From positions 23,152 through 87,151 of the forward strand of contig DGZP01000125.1 of the NCBI GenBank assembly GCA_002398565.1: a DNA stretch of 64,000 bases, given 5' to 3'. The notes under the pieces are model-generated. The model did no database searches and was not told the DNA's origin. It was given only the letters and a program-made list of their open reading frames with translations. Both the position numbers and the translations under genes were made by a program. Position 1 is the stretch's first letter. Each line of letters starts with the position of its first letter. Source of the stretch: Proteiniphilum sp. UBA4977. GTDB taxonomy: Bacteria; Bacteroidota; Bacteroidia; Bacteroidales; Dysgonomonadaceae. Shown one piece after another: positions 17,245 through 27,700 of the stretch.

Positions 17245-18906
17245 TTATTCTCTTGTTATCAATTCATTGTCTTTATCCCAGTACATTGTTCTCCCTTCCA
17301 GATAGGCCCGTGTTCCCATGTGCGCCGTGATGGCCTCTTCAAATCCCTGATCAATGCCGCAAGAGGGTTGTTTTCCGGTGCGGATGCAGTCGATCCATTC
17401 CTTCAGATGCAGAAAAGTGGTGTTGTAACGTTTTCCGCCGATAAAGGAATAAAGCAAACCCCGTTCCAAGAAATAACGTTCTGTAGCCGAGGAGACGGCA
17501 TCTACGCTTTGACCGGGGACATAGGTATAAAATGGTTCTCCTGGTTTTATGATACCCTGTTCAATTTTCTGGCGGTACTGTTCGGTTCGTGGATCCACAG
17601 TCACGGTAAGGGTGTTGCCTACCTCCATGGTGGCGTCATGTCCCATAATCTTTCTGCTGCGTTTAAACTGATTGGCAAGTGTGGCAGAATAGAGCATTGT
17701 CAGGTCCTTATCCCTGTACTCGAAAACCGTTTGCAACACATCGGGCACGGTACGTCCGTCCTTAAAAAAATAAACACCGCCGGAGGAACTTGCCGACGAA
17801 GGAATACCCAGATTAAGGATCTGATTCATCGCATCGTATTCATGCGTCAGCAGATCGCCACTTAGGCCGGTACTGTAATCCCACCAGCAACGCCAGCGAA
17901 AAAAACGCTCCAGACTGAATTTTTCCCGAGACTCCGGACCTACATATTTCGTCAAGCCTGCGGAAGTCATGTAATCCATATATTCTTTAATGCGTTCCGG
18001 CTCTCCCTCAAATTGCTTCCAGTCGATGGTACTCCGGCTTGCTTTTTCATGAATGGGATAAACCCAGGCACCGTTTGGATCGTTCCGGTTAGTACCGGTT
18101 TCAATGAGGGTGATTTTTCCCAGTAATCCTTTTTCAATTATCTGGCGGGCACGCTCATAGGCCTCAATCTGTCTGTTTTGATGCCCCAACTGAAAAATGA
18201 GATGCGGATTATCCTTTACGACACTACGGAGTGCGTAGGTCTCGGGAACTGTCCATGTCAATGGTTTCTCTACGTAGACATGTTTCCCTGCCCTGACAGC
18301 ATCCATGGCCATGGTACCATGCCAGTGGTCGGGGGTAGCAATCACAACGGCATCCACATCGGGTGCTGCAAGTAACTCCTTATAATTTAGATAACGTTTG
18401 GGTTCACGGCCATACCGGCCGTTTTCGCCCTCTCTGTAAATATTGGAGCCCGCCCGGATGGCGTCTTCGGCATATACATCAAAGATGTCACATACACCCG
18501 TAATCTCTATCCGCAAATCCTCTTGTTCCAGAAAATCACGGTAACGGGTATCTTCTGAATTAATACGTCCCTGTTCTTTCAGGTTTTCTATGTAGGCAGG
18601 TGTTGCAAAACCAAGAGCCTGCATCAATAGCTTACCCCTAATCCCGTAACCGATAATACCCAACCGGAGCACCGGCGCATCAGATGTTGTAGGGACATAT
18701 GCAGCCGGATCACTTTTAAAACGGAACATTTCGGCCGCATTGCGGTTGTTAAGTTCCGTTTTTTTCTTTTGATACACGCCATAGGCCATTGCCCCCAACA
18801 CGGGCACTGCTACCATTGCTTTAAGGGCATCCCGGCGCCCCTGAGAAACCTTTTTTCTCGGTTTGTCTTCGTTTTCTTTCTGTATGTCGTTCTTTTCTTC
18901 GCTCAT
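17245..18906 (-). CDS. Gfo/Idh/MocA family oxidoreductase, membrane-anchored or Tat-exported (copy 2)
   Basis: The 553-residue protein has a charged N-terminal region and then GRRDALKAMVAVPVLGAMAY (about residues 23-42), a twin arginine followed by a hydrophobic stretch; it is either a Tat signal or a signal anchor. The core shows GIIGYGIRGK (nucleotide loop), VVIATPDHWHG and KHVYVEKPLTW (EKP signature with catalytic Lys). It is a divergent paralogue of the next gene and probably works with it, one protein oxidising and the other reducing a sugar or handling a different anomer. It lies 64 bp after the DoxX-type gene. Confidence 0.84.
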   Translation of the reverse strand: MSEEKNDIQKENEDKPRKKVSQGRRDALKAMVAVPVLGAMAYGVYQKKKTELNNRNAAEMFRFKSDPAAYVPTTSDAPVLRLGIIGYGIRGKLLMQALGFATPAYIENLKEQGRINSEDTRYRDFLEQEDLRIEITGVCDIFDVYAEDAIRAGSNIYREGENGRYGREPKRYLNYKELLAAPDVDAVVIATPDHWHGTMAMDAVRAGKHVYVEKPLTWTVPETYALRSVVKDNPHLIFQLGHQNRQIEAYERARQIIEKGLLGKITLIETGTNRNDPNGAWVYPIHEKASRSTIDWKQFEGEPERIKEYMDYMTSAGLTKYVGPESREKFSLERFFRWRCWWDYSTGLSGDLLTHEYDAMNQILNLGIPSSASSSGGVYFFKDGRTVPDVLQTVFEYRDKDLTMLYSATLANQFKRSRKIMGHDATMEVGNTLTVTVDPRTEQYRQKIEQGIIKPGEPFYTYVPGQSVDAVSSATERYFLERGLLYSFIGGKRYNTTFLHLKEWIDCIRTGKQPSCGIDQGFEEAITAHMGTRAYLEGRTMYWDKDNELITRE

Positions 18907-18970
18907 AAAAACTAAAATCCCTGAATATATGTTTTTTTGTCGAACGTCGCTAAATACCGGTCATCAATCG

Positions 18971-19462
18971 TCAGCTTAATTCATGTTTTTTACGGGTCAG
19001 CAAACTGTCAAACCCTATGATCCTGGATGTTGGAAACAGCATCAATACAAGAACCGCCACCAGCATGATCAGATTTTTATCGATCCACAGGTAAGAACCT
19101 TCGGTTGGTAGAATATATGCCGCATACAACAGCGGTGGATGTGAAAGATAAAACATCAGCAAAAAAAGAATAGCCCCCATGTAACCTGCTTTGGTAAACA
19201 GACCCAATATAAGTGACAAACCCACAAGTGTGAGTCCCCATGTATTGATAAAATTGACAGCCGATAGCATGGCGGGATTTTCAGCCAATTGTAGAAAAAA
19301 TGGTGCAAAAAATCCTTTTGAGTCGATCAGATAACCATACGCCGACCAGTTAGGTGTAAATACTTTTGCCAATCCTTCGTATAAAAAATACCATCCGATA
19401 AATACGCGCAATGTAAACAATGCATATAATTGCAGTTTACTATATTGAGACACTCTCTTCAT
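18971..19462 (-). CDS. DoxX-family membrane protein
   Basis: The 163-residue protein has about four membrane helices and the DoxX pattern (LRVFIGWYFLYEGLAKVF near the start, then GLTLVGLSLILGLFTKAGYMGA). The family includes the quinone-linked subunit of thiosulfate:quinone oxidoreductase, though most members are uncharacterised. It is the first gene of the reverse-strand cluster. A role in passing electrons from the exported oxidoreductases to the quinone pool is a hypothesis from position only. Confidence 0.8.
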   Translation of the reverse strand: MKRVSQYSKLQLYALFTLRVFIGWYFLYEGLAKVFTPNWSAYGYLIDSKGFFAPFFLQLAENPAMLSAVNFINTWGLTLVGLSLILGLFTKAGYMGAILFLLMFYLSHPPLLYAAYILPTEGSYLWIDKNLIMLVAVLVLMLFPTSRIIGFDSLLTRKKHELS

Positions 19463-19691
19463 ATTAAAAACGACTATTTCGATTTTCAGCTCTTTCTGCT
19501 ATAAACAAGATAAATATTGCGTAAAAGTAAGACAAAAAAAAATGAAAATGAAATTTTACGGATAGAATAGTTCATATTCCTCAAACAAGTATCGGCTCAA
19601 CGTTAATTTTCCAGTCATGATTTCAATTTTAAACATTCTTTTCATTCAATTGTTCTAATCTGGCGAAAGAGTTATTAAGACAAAAAAACAG

Positions 19692-21350
19692 ATGAATCAA
19701 AACAGTTTTTTAGGTTTAATTGAACAGAGCATACACATTCATTGGAATGCGCCGGTGATGACCGACTTTGAGGGAAGGACCTTTTATTATAAAGATTTTG
19801 CCCGTGAGATCGATCAGCTTCACGATTATTTCAATGCTGCAGGCATACAACGAGGTGATAAGATCTCGGTCTGCGGAAAGAATTCCGCCCGCTGGGCAAT
19901 CGTTTTCTTTGCCGCACTCTCCTATGGAGCAGTGGCTGTAAGCATTCTTCATGAATTTGACAGGGAGAGTGTGCAATTTATCGTAGATCATTCCGATTCA
20001 AAGATGTTCTTTGTCGATAAAAGTATATGGATTGAGCTCGATGACACCACCCTGCCTAAGGTAGAGAATGTATTTTCACTCGACGACTTTGCACTGCTGA
20101 AGACAGTCTCCGAGAAGGTAACCGCGTTCGCCCACGATGCTCCGGCCTATTTTGAGAAGAAATATAAAAAGGGATTCTTTGTCAACGATCTCTCGTTTCG
20201 CACAGACAGGCCCGAAGAGCTTGCCGTAATTAACTATACATCGGGCACTACCAGTAGCCCCAAAGGGGTAATGCTACCCTACCGCAGCTTGTGGTCTAAC
20301 ACCAAATTCGCCAACGACAATCTCGAATTCATACAACCCGGTAACAGCATTGTCTGCATGCTACCGATGGCACATACCTACGGACTTGCTTTTGAGATAC
20401 TCAACTCCATCTCAATGGGCTGCCACATCCATTTTCTGGGGAAGACACCTTCACCCAAAATATTGCTGGAAGCATTTGCCCGTGTTAAACCCCGGCTGGT
20501 GCTAGCCGTACCGCTCATCATTGAGAAGATAGTCACCAGGAACGTTTTACCGAAACTTAACAAGGGAGTAGCTGCTTCACTCATAAAAATACCTCTGCTA
20601 AACAGGATTGTCTACAACAAGGTGCGGAGGTCGATGATCGACTTCTTTGGCGGCAATCTGGTGGAGGTGGTCATTGGAGGTGCAGCATTGAATGACGACG
20701 TGGAAAAGTTTCTGCGGAAAATCAGATTCCCCTATACCGTGGGTTACGGCATGACCGAGTGTGGTCCTCTCATCTCCTATTCTTTCTGGACCAATTATAA
20801 AATGAGATCCAGCGGAAAAGTGGTAGATCGGATGCAGGTAAAGATTGATTCTGCAGACCCGCAAAATATTGTCGGAGAGATACTGACCAAAGGCAGTAAC
20901 CTGATGCTGGGTTACTACAGGAACGAGGAGGCTACAAAGCAAACCTTCACCGAAGATGGTTGGCTGAAAACCGGCGATCTGGGTACCCTCGACCGGGATA
21001 ACTTTGTTTTTATCAGGGGGAGGAATAAAAATATGATTCTGGGGCCTTCGGGACAGAATATCTACCCCGAAGACATAGAAGCAAAGATTAATGGCTCCCC
21101 GTTTGTCAATGAGTCATTGGTCATTGAAGAAAACCACAAAATCGTGGCATTGATTGTCCCCAATTATGAAACACTGCAGGCCGAGAGTATCGCGGACGAT
21201 CACCTGACAGACTTCATGGGGAGGATCATCGGCGACATCAATGCCAAACTACCTGCATACAGCAAAATAACTTCTTTTCGCATTCACACCGAAGAGTTTG
21301 AAAAAACACCCAAACGAAGCATCAAGCGGTTCAAATACCAACAGCAATGA
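19692..21350 (+). CDS. AMP-dependent synthetase/ligase (long-chain acyl-CoA synthetase-like)
   Basis: The 552-residue enzyme is a full-length adenylate-forming ligase. Motif A3 is YTSGTTSSPKGVML (about 179-192), motif A5 is GYGMTECGPLIS (about 349-360), motif A7 is WLKTGDLGTLD, and A8 includes RGRNKNMILGPSGQNIYPEDIE; the catalytic Lys of A10 lies in KTPKRSIKRFKY at the C-terminus. It activates a carboxylic acid, most likely a fatty acid, as an acyl-AMP and passes it to CoA or a carrier protein. The gene stands alone, divergent from the DoxX cluster and convergent with carB. Confidence 0.85.
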   Translation: MNQNSFLGLIEQSIHIHWNAPVMTDFEGRTFYYKDFAREIDQLHDYFNAAGIQRGDKISVCGKNSARWAIVFFAALSYGAVAVSILHEFDRESVQFIVDHSDSKMFFVDKSIWIELDDTTLPKVENVFSLDDFALLKTVSEKVTAFAHDAPAYFEKKYKKGFFVNDLSFRTDRPEELAVINYTSGTTSSPKGVMLPYRSLWSNTKFANDNLEFIQPGNSIVCMLPMAHTYGLAFEILNSISMGCHIHFLGKTPSPKILLEAFARVKPRLVLAVPLIIEKIVTRNVLPKLNKGVAASLIKIPLLNRIVYNKVRRSMIDFFGGNLVEVVIGGAALNDDVEKFLRKIRFPYTVGYGMTECGPLISYSFWTNYKMRSSGKVVDRMQVKIDSADPQNIVGEILTKGSNLMLGYYRNEEATKQTFTEDGWLKTGDLGTLDRDNFVFIRGRNKNMILGPSGQNIYPEDIEAKINGSPFVNESLVIEENHKIVALIVPNYETLQAESIADDHLTDFMGRIIGDINAKLPAYSKITSFRIHTEEFEKTPKRSIKRFKYQQQ

Positions 21351-21393
21351 GTTATACATCAGTCATTGGTACCTTGACACATTGCCTCAATAA

Positions 21394-24300
21394 TCAATAC
21401 TCGCCCCAGCTCTTTATTTCGATATCCTCCAGTTCCATTTTGCAGAAGGCGGTAATAAACGCACTTGCCAAACGGGCATTGGTAATAAGCGGGATGTTAT
21501 AATCGACTGCCCCCCGCCGGATGATGTATCCGTTGGTCAGTTCCCTGCGTGTCACGTCCTTCGGGATGTTGATGATCAGGTCAAACTGCTTGTCGGCAAT
21601 CATCTGCCGGATGTTATTCTCCCCATCCTCGTCGGGCCAGTTCACATCGGCAGCTTTGATGCCATTGTCTGTCAGAAACTTACAGGTTCCGTGACTGGCA
21701 TAGAGATCATATCCTTTCTCTCCCAGCAACTTGCAGGCTTCCAGCAGGTCCACCTTCGACTTCATCTCTCCAGAAGAGATGAGGATGCCCTTTTTCGGTA
21801 TCTTGTATCCCACGGAAAGCATCGACTTAAGAATAGCGTCTGAAAAGTCTTCTCCAATGCAGCCCACTTCACCGGTAGAGGACATATCCACACCCAGTAC
21901 CGGATCGGTATTCTGTAGTCGGGAGAAAGAGAACTGCGATGCTTTCACCCCGATATAGTCGAGGTCGAACACCGAGCTGTCGGGCTTTGTGTAGGGAGCA
22001 TTCAGCATGATTCGGGTAGCTGTCTCAATAAAATTATGCTTCAGCACTTTCGAGACAAAGGGAAAGGATCGTGAAGCCCGCAGGTTACATTCAATCACCT
22101 TGATGTCGTTATTCTTGGCCAGGTACTGGATGTTGAAGGGGCCGCTGATATTGAGCTCGCGCGCTATCTGCTTCGATATTTTCTTCACACGGCGCATGGT
22201 CTCAAAATAGATCTTCTGCGCAGGAAATACCAGCGTGGCATCACCGGAGTGTACCCCTGCAAATTCCACATGTTCCGAGATGGCATACTCCACTACTTCC
22301 CCGTCGCGTGCCACTGCATCAAACTCTATCTCCTTGGCATTTTGCATGAAAGAAGATACCACCACAGGATACTCCTTGGATACGTTGGCGGCCATCTTCA
22401 GGAAAACATGCATCTGCTCCCGGTCGTAACACACATTCATGGCTGCACCGGAGAGCACATAGGACGGACGGATCAACACCGGAAAGCCTACTTCCTCGAC
22501 AAAGGAATCGATCTCATCGAAGCTGGTCAGCTCTTTCCAACGGGGCTGATCAATATCCAGCTCGTCGAGCATGGCCGAAAACTTGTGTCTGTTTTCGGCA
22601 CGGTCGATGGAGAGGGGCGAGGTTCCAAGGATGGGGACCTGCTGCCGGTGCAGTTTCATTGCCAGGTTATTGGGTATCTGACCTCCCACAGAGACAATGA
22701 CACCCTTCGGCTCTTCAATGTCGATAACATCCATCACCCGTTCGAAGGTAAGTTCATCGAAATAGAGCCGGTCACACATATCATAATCGGTCGACACCGT
22801 CTCAGGGTTGTAGTTGATCATCACCGAGGCATAACCCAATTCCCGCACGGTCTGCACTGCGTTTACCGAACACCAGTCGAACTCTACCGACGAGCCTATA
22901 CGGTAAGCACCCGACCCGAGTACCACCACAGCCTCCTTCTCATCCTTGTGCGGTATGTACGCTTTCTCCGATCCATAGGTGAAATAGAGATAGTTTGTCT
23001 TGTCGGGATGATCCGAAGCCACGGTGTTGATGCGGCGGACCACCGGAGTGATACCCACCTGTTTACGGCGTTCCCGTACCCTGATCAACTCGTTTTCTAC
23101 GGTTCCAGACGGTTCCTCCACAAAACGGGCGATTTGAAAATCGGAAAAGCCCAGCCTCTTGGCTTCTTTAAGTACTTCTTCCGGCAGCTCTTCTATTTTA
23201 TTATACGCCGCAAGTACCTTTGAATAATTGTATATATTTTCCAGTTTTTCCAGAAACCAAGGGTCAATTTTTGTGAGTTCCTCGATCCGTGCCACGCTAT
23301 ATCCTTTTTCGAAAGCATCGGCAATGGCGAAGATGCGCAGATCTGTCGGCTTGGCCAATGACTCTTCCACATTCTCGAAGGTAATCTCCCTGTTCCCGAC
23401 GAAGCCGTGCATCCCCTGCCCGATCATGCGCAGCCCTTTCTGGATTATCTCTTCGAACGACTGTCCGATGGACATGATCTCACCCACCGACTTCATGGAG
23501 GAGCCAATTTCATGACTCACGCCATAAAACTTATTAAGGTCCCACCGCGGTATCTTCACGATCATGTAGTCCACCGCGGGTGCTTTGTAGGCCGAGTTGG
23601 GCGTATCCTTTTCACCAATCTGGTCGAGAGTATAGCCCAGTGCCAGCTTGGTGGCCACAAAGGCCAGGGGATAACCGGATGCTTTTGAAGCTAATGCCGA
23701 AGAGCGGCTCAGGCGGGCATTGATCTCGATGATGCGGTAGTCGTTGGTGACCGCATTAAAGGCATACTGAATATTGCATTCGCCCACAATGCCAATATGC
23801 CGTACTACTCTTTGGGCGATATCCTCTAAAAGGGCTATCTGTTGCCGGGTAAGTGTAATAATGGGTGCTACCACAATACTTTCTCCCGTATGGATGCCCA
23901 GCGGATCGAAATTTTCCATGGGCACCACTGTGAAACAGTGATCGTTACCATCGCGTATCACCTCAAACTCAATTTCTTTCCACCCCTTCAGGCTCTCCTC
24001 CACCAGTATCTGGCTCGAAAAGGAAAGGGCACTTTTGCAGAGATCTATAAACTCAGTTTCATTTTCACAAATACCTGAACCTTGCCCCCCAAGTGCATAG
24101 GCGGAACGAACCATAATTGGAAAACCTATCTCGCGGGCGGCAGTCAATGCATCTTCCAGCGATTCTACAGCGTGAGAGAGTGGTGTTCTGGCATCAATCT
24201 CATTCAGTTTTTTCACGAACAGATCCCGGTCTTCAGTGATCATGATGGCCTCCACCGAAGTACCCAGTACTCTAACACCATACTTCTCCAGCGTACCACT

Positions 24301-24606
24301 TTGGTAGAGTTCGGTACCACAGTTAAGTGCAGTCTGCCCGCCGAAAGCGAGCAGGATACCGTCGGGCTTTTCTTTCTGAATCACCTTCTCCACAAAGTAG
24401 GGTGTGATGGGCAGAAAATAAACCTTGTCGGCCACTCCCTCCGATGTTTGAATAGTAGCAATATTCGGATTGATGAGTACCGTTTCTATTCCCTCTTCCC
24501 GCATTGCTTTCAATGCTTGAGAACCGGAATAATCAAACTCTCCCGCCTGTCCGATCTTCAGGGCACCGGAACCCAGTAAAATAACTTTTTTGATTGATTG
24601 ATCCAT
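21394..24606 (-). CDS. carB: carbamoyl-phosphate synthase large subunit (distal copy)
   Basis: The 1070-residue protein has the full CarB layout: two ATP-grasp halves (each with a GSGA(L/Y)(K/R)IG start, at about residues 12 and 561), an oligomerisation region between them, and a C-terminal MGS-like domain (about 930-1070). It makes carbamoyl phosphate from bicarbonate, ammonia and two ATP. The opening motifs (GQAGEFDYSGSQALKAM, LINPNIATIQTSE) resemble eukaryotic CAD/CPS1 more than the E. coli pattern. It is clearly homologous to the next upstream gene and lies 119 bp behind it in the same direction; that gap contains two copies of GTTGATGTGAT. The two copies may serve arginine and pyrimidine synthesis separately. 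Confidence 0.9.
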   Translation of the reverse strand: MDQSIKKVILLGSGALKIGQAGEFDYSGSQALKAMREEGIETVLINPNIATIQTSEGVADKVYFLPITPYFVEKVIQKEKPDGILLAFGGQTALNCGTELYQSGTLEKYGVRVLGTSVEAIMITEDRDLFVKKLNEIDARTPLSHAVESLEDALTAAREIGFPIMVRSAYALGGQGSGICENETEFIDLCKSALSFSSQILVEESLKGWKEIEFEVIRDGNDHCFTVVPMENFDPLGIHTGESIVVAPIITLTRQQIALLEDIAQRVVRHIGIVGECNIQYAFNAVTNDYRIIEINARLSRSSALASKASGYPLAFVATKLALGYTLDQIGEKDTPNSAYKAPAVDYMIVKIPRWDLNKFYGVSHEIGSSMKSVGEIMSIGQSFEEIIQKGLRMIGQGMHGFVGNREITFENVEESLAKPTDLRIFAIADAFEKGYSVARIEELTKIDPWFLEKLENIYNYSKVLAAYNKIEELPEEVLKEAKRLGFSDFQIARFVEEPSGTVENELIRVRERRKQVGITPVVRRINTVASDHPDKTNYLYFTYGSEKAYIPHKDEKEAVVVLGSGAYRIGSSVEFDWCSVNAVQTVRELGYASVMINYNPETVSTDYDMCDRLYFDELTFERVMDVIDIEEPKGVIVSVGGQIPNNLAMKLHRQQVPILGTSPLSIDRAENRHKFSAMLDELDIDQPRWKELTSFDEIDSFVEEVGFPVLIRPSYVLSGAAMNVCYDREQMHVFLKMAANVSKEYPVVVSSFMQNAKEIEFDAVARDGEVVEYAISEHVEFAGVHSGDATLVFPAQKIYFETMRRVKKISKQIARELNISGPFNIQYLAKNNDIKVIECNLRASRSFPFVSKVLKHNFIETATRIMLNAPYTKPDSSVFDLDYIGVKASQFSFSRLQNTDPVLGVDMSSTGEVGCIGEDFSDAILKSMLSVGYKIPKKGILISSGEMKSKVDLLEACKLLGEKGYDLYASHGTCKFLTDNGIKAADVNWPDEDGENNIRQMIADKQFDLIINIPKDVTRRELTNGYIIRRGAVDYNIPLITNARLASAFITAFCKMELEDIEIKSWGEY

Positions 24607-24725
24607 TATTTATTTGTTGATGTGATAATATTCGTTGATGTGATGATTATTTCTTATCCGCTATCTTCCTGACTGACCACTGATCATTGAAAGCTGAAAT
24701 CTGACCGCAATCTTCCGACCACTCA

Positions 24726-27700
24726 TTAATTATATTCCCCCCAATGTTTAATTTCTATCTCATCGCGTGTGATCCTACAGAAAGCTTTAATGAAAGCACT
24801 TGCCAGCCGGGCGTTGGTAATAAGTGGAATATTGTAATCGATGGCCCCACGGCGAATGCGGTAGCCGTTTGTCAGCTCCCGTTCCGTAAGGTTTTTGGGA
24901 ATATTGATAATCAGATCGAACTTTCTTTCGGCGATCATATCGTTTACTTTTAGTGTTACATTTTCATCGTCCGGCCAAGCCACGAGGGTGCTGTCCACTC
25001 CATTTTCCTTCAAAAACTTTTGCGTCCCGCCGGTAGCATACAATACATATCCGTTTTTATACAAAAGTCGGCACGCATCGAGCAGAGCCACCTTCGATTT
25101 CGTTCCACCGGAAGAGATCATGATGTTTTTTTCCGGAACACGATACCCCACCGCGAGCATCGATGTAAGCAGGGCATCATCGAAATGATTGCCAATTGCC
25201 CCCACTTCGCCGGTCGATGCCATATCCACACCCAGCACCGGATCAGCCTTCTGCAGACGCGTGAAAGAGAACTGCGGCGCCTTGATACCCACATAGTCGA
25301 GTTCGAATGCCGACTTCCCGGGTTTCTCCGCTGAAATATCAAGCATCACTTTCGTTGCGAGTTCTATAAAATTAATTTTCAACACCTTGGAGACAAACGG
25401 AAACGACCGTGACGCCCTCAGGTTGCATTCTATCACCTTGATATCGTTATCTTTTGCCAGAAACTGAATATTGAAGGGACCTGTGATGTGCAATGCCCTG
25501 GCAATCTGTCGCGTAATCTGTTTTATTCTTCGGGCAGTCTGCACGTAAATTTTCTGTGCCGGAAACAGGATGGTGGCATCACCCGAATGGACCCCTGCAA
25601 ACTCCACATGTTCCGAGATGGCATAGACTACCAGCTCTCCGTTTTGTGCGACGGCATCCATCTCAATCTCCTTTGATTCTTCAATAAATTCTGATACTAC
25701 CACCGGGTATTTGCTCGACACCTCGGTAGCGAGTGTGAGAAAACGCTCCAGCTCGCTTCTATTGGAACATACATTCATTGCGGCACCCGACAAGACGTAG
25801 GAGGGCCTGACCAACAGAGGAAAGCCCACTTCGTCCACAAATCGGTGGATGTCGCCGAGTGTGGTCAACTCCTTCCAGCGTGGCTGATCGATTCCCAGCC
25901 TGTCAAGCATGGAGGAAAACTTATGCCGGTCCTCCGCGTTGTCAATGCTTCCGGCCGATGTCCCCAGAATATTCACCCCGGAGTTATCCAACCTCACAGC
26001 CAGGTTGTTGGGTATCTGTCCCCCCACCGAGACAATGACGCCATGCGGGTTCTCCAGTTCAAAGATATCCATCACCCGCTCATAGGTGAGTTCATCAAAA
26101 TAAAGACGGTCGCACATATCATAGTCCGTCGACACCGTCTCCGGGTTGTAATTGATCATCACAGATCTATAGCCTTCCTTGCGGACCGTATTGAGGGCAT
26201 TCACTGAACACCAGTCGAACTCCACCGATGATCCAATGCGATAGGCACCTGATCCCAGCACGATCACCGAACGATGGTCACCCAGATAGTGTACATCGTT
26301 TTCCGATCCGTTGTATGTGAGATAGAGGTAGTTTGTCTGCGCCGGATATTCAGCAGCCAGCGTGTCGATCTGTTTCACTACCGGCAGGAAACCCTTGTTC
26401 TTTCTGTATTTACGGATGAGTGCTGCTGCTACATCATCGGCCTGCTCTTTCCATATTGCCCTGGCAATCTGAAAGTCCGAAAAGCCCTGTTGCTTGGCAC
26501 TTTTTAGTATCCCGTCAAAATCGTCGTTTTTTTCATTTTCCAAATCCACCGCAGCGGGTGTCCATCTTTCCAGCGATTCGGCAGTCAGCACGATGTGGTG
26601 TAGTTTATGAAGAAACCAGCGGTCTATTTTTGTCAGCTCGTGAATCTGATCGACCGTATATCCTTTTCGAAAAGCCTTGCTGATCACAAAGATGCGCTGA
26701 TCTGTCGGCTCCCGCAATGCCTTTTCAATGTCTTCGATGATGAGCTCCTTGTTCTCTACGAAGCCATGCATGCCTAGTCCTATCATGCGAAGTCCTTTCT
26801 GTATGGCCTCTTCGAAGGTGCGTCCGATGGCCATTATTTCGCCGACCGACTTCATGCTGGAGCCTATTTCTTTGGAGACACCGCTGAACTTACCCAGATC
26901 CCAGCGTGGAATTTTTACCACGATATAGTCCAGTGCCGGCTCAAAAAAAGCACTGGTCGATTTCGTGACCGTGTTTTTCAGGTCGAAGAGTCCATATCCC
27001 AATCCCAGTTTCGCAGCAACAAATGCCAGGGGATAACCGGTAGCTTTCGACGCCAGTGCCGAAGAGCGACTCAGGCGGGCATTCACCTCAATTACGCGAT
27101 AATCTTCCGACTCCGGGTCGAATGCATATTGTACATTGCACTCACCCACGATGCCGATGTGGCGGACAATCTGAATAGCTAACTCCCTCAGTTTGTGATA
27201 TTCTGAGTTGGTTAGCGTTTGCGAGGGGGCAACCACAATGCTCTCACCGGTGTGGATGCCCAGCGGATCGAAGTTTTCCATATTACAGACCGTGATACAG
27301 TTGTCGTACCGGTCGCGTACCACCTCATATTCAATCTCCTTCCACCCTTTCAGCGACTTTTCTATCAACAGCTGGCCGGAATAGTTGAATGCCTTCCCGG
27401 CAAGTACTGCCAGTTCCGCCTCATCGTTACAGAAACCTGATCCGAGCCCTCCCAATGCATAGGCAGCCCGTACAATGATGGGGTAACCCAACCGGTCGGC
27501 AGCCTGCAACGCATCGTCCATAGTGGAGACAGCGAAACTTTGGATGGTCTTCATACCAATCTGATCGAGCTTCTTCACGAACAGATCCCTGTCTTCAGTA
27601 TCCATGATCGCCTGTACGGGCGTGCCCAATACCTGCAGGTTGTACCTTTCAAACACACCCGATTGATAAAGAGCTACTCCGCAATTGAGTGCCGTTTGTC

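Noticed and set aside
22249..23223. Long open frame (324 codons) opposite carB
   Set aside because: It is antisense to a clearly conserved part of carB; such shadows are common opposite G/C-richer genes, and its composition (many H, R, I) is not protein-like.
24607..24725. Repeat GTTGATGTGAT between the two carB genes as a possible regulatory array or mobile-element trace
   Set aside because: Only two copies 18 bp apart in A/T-rich sequence, with no terminal inverted repeats or target duplications.
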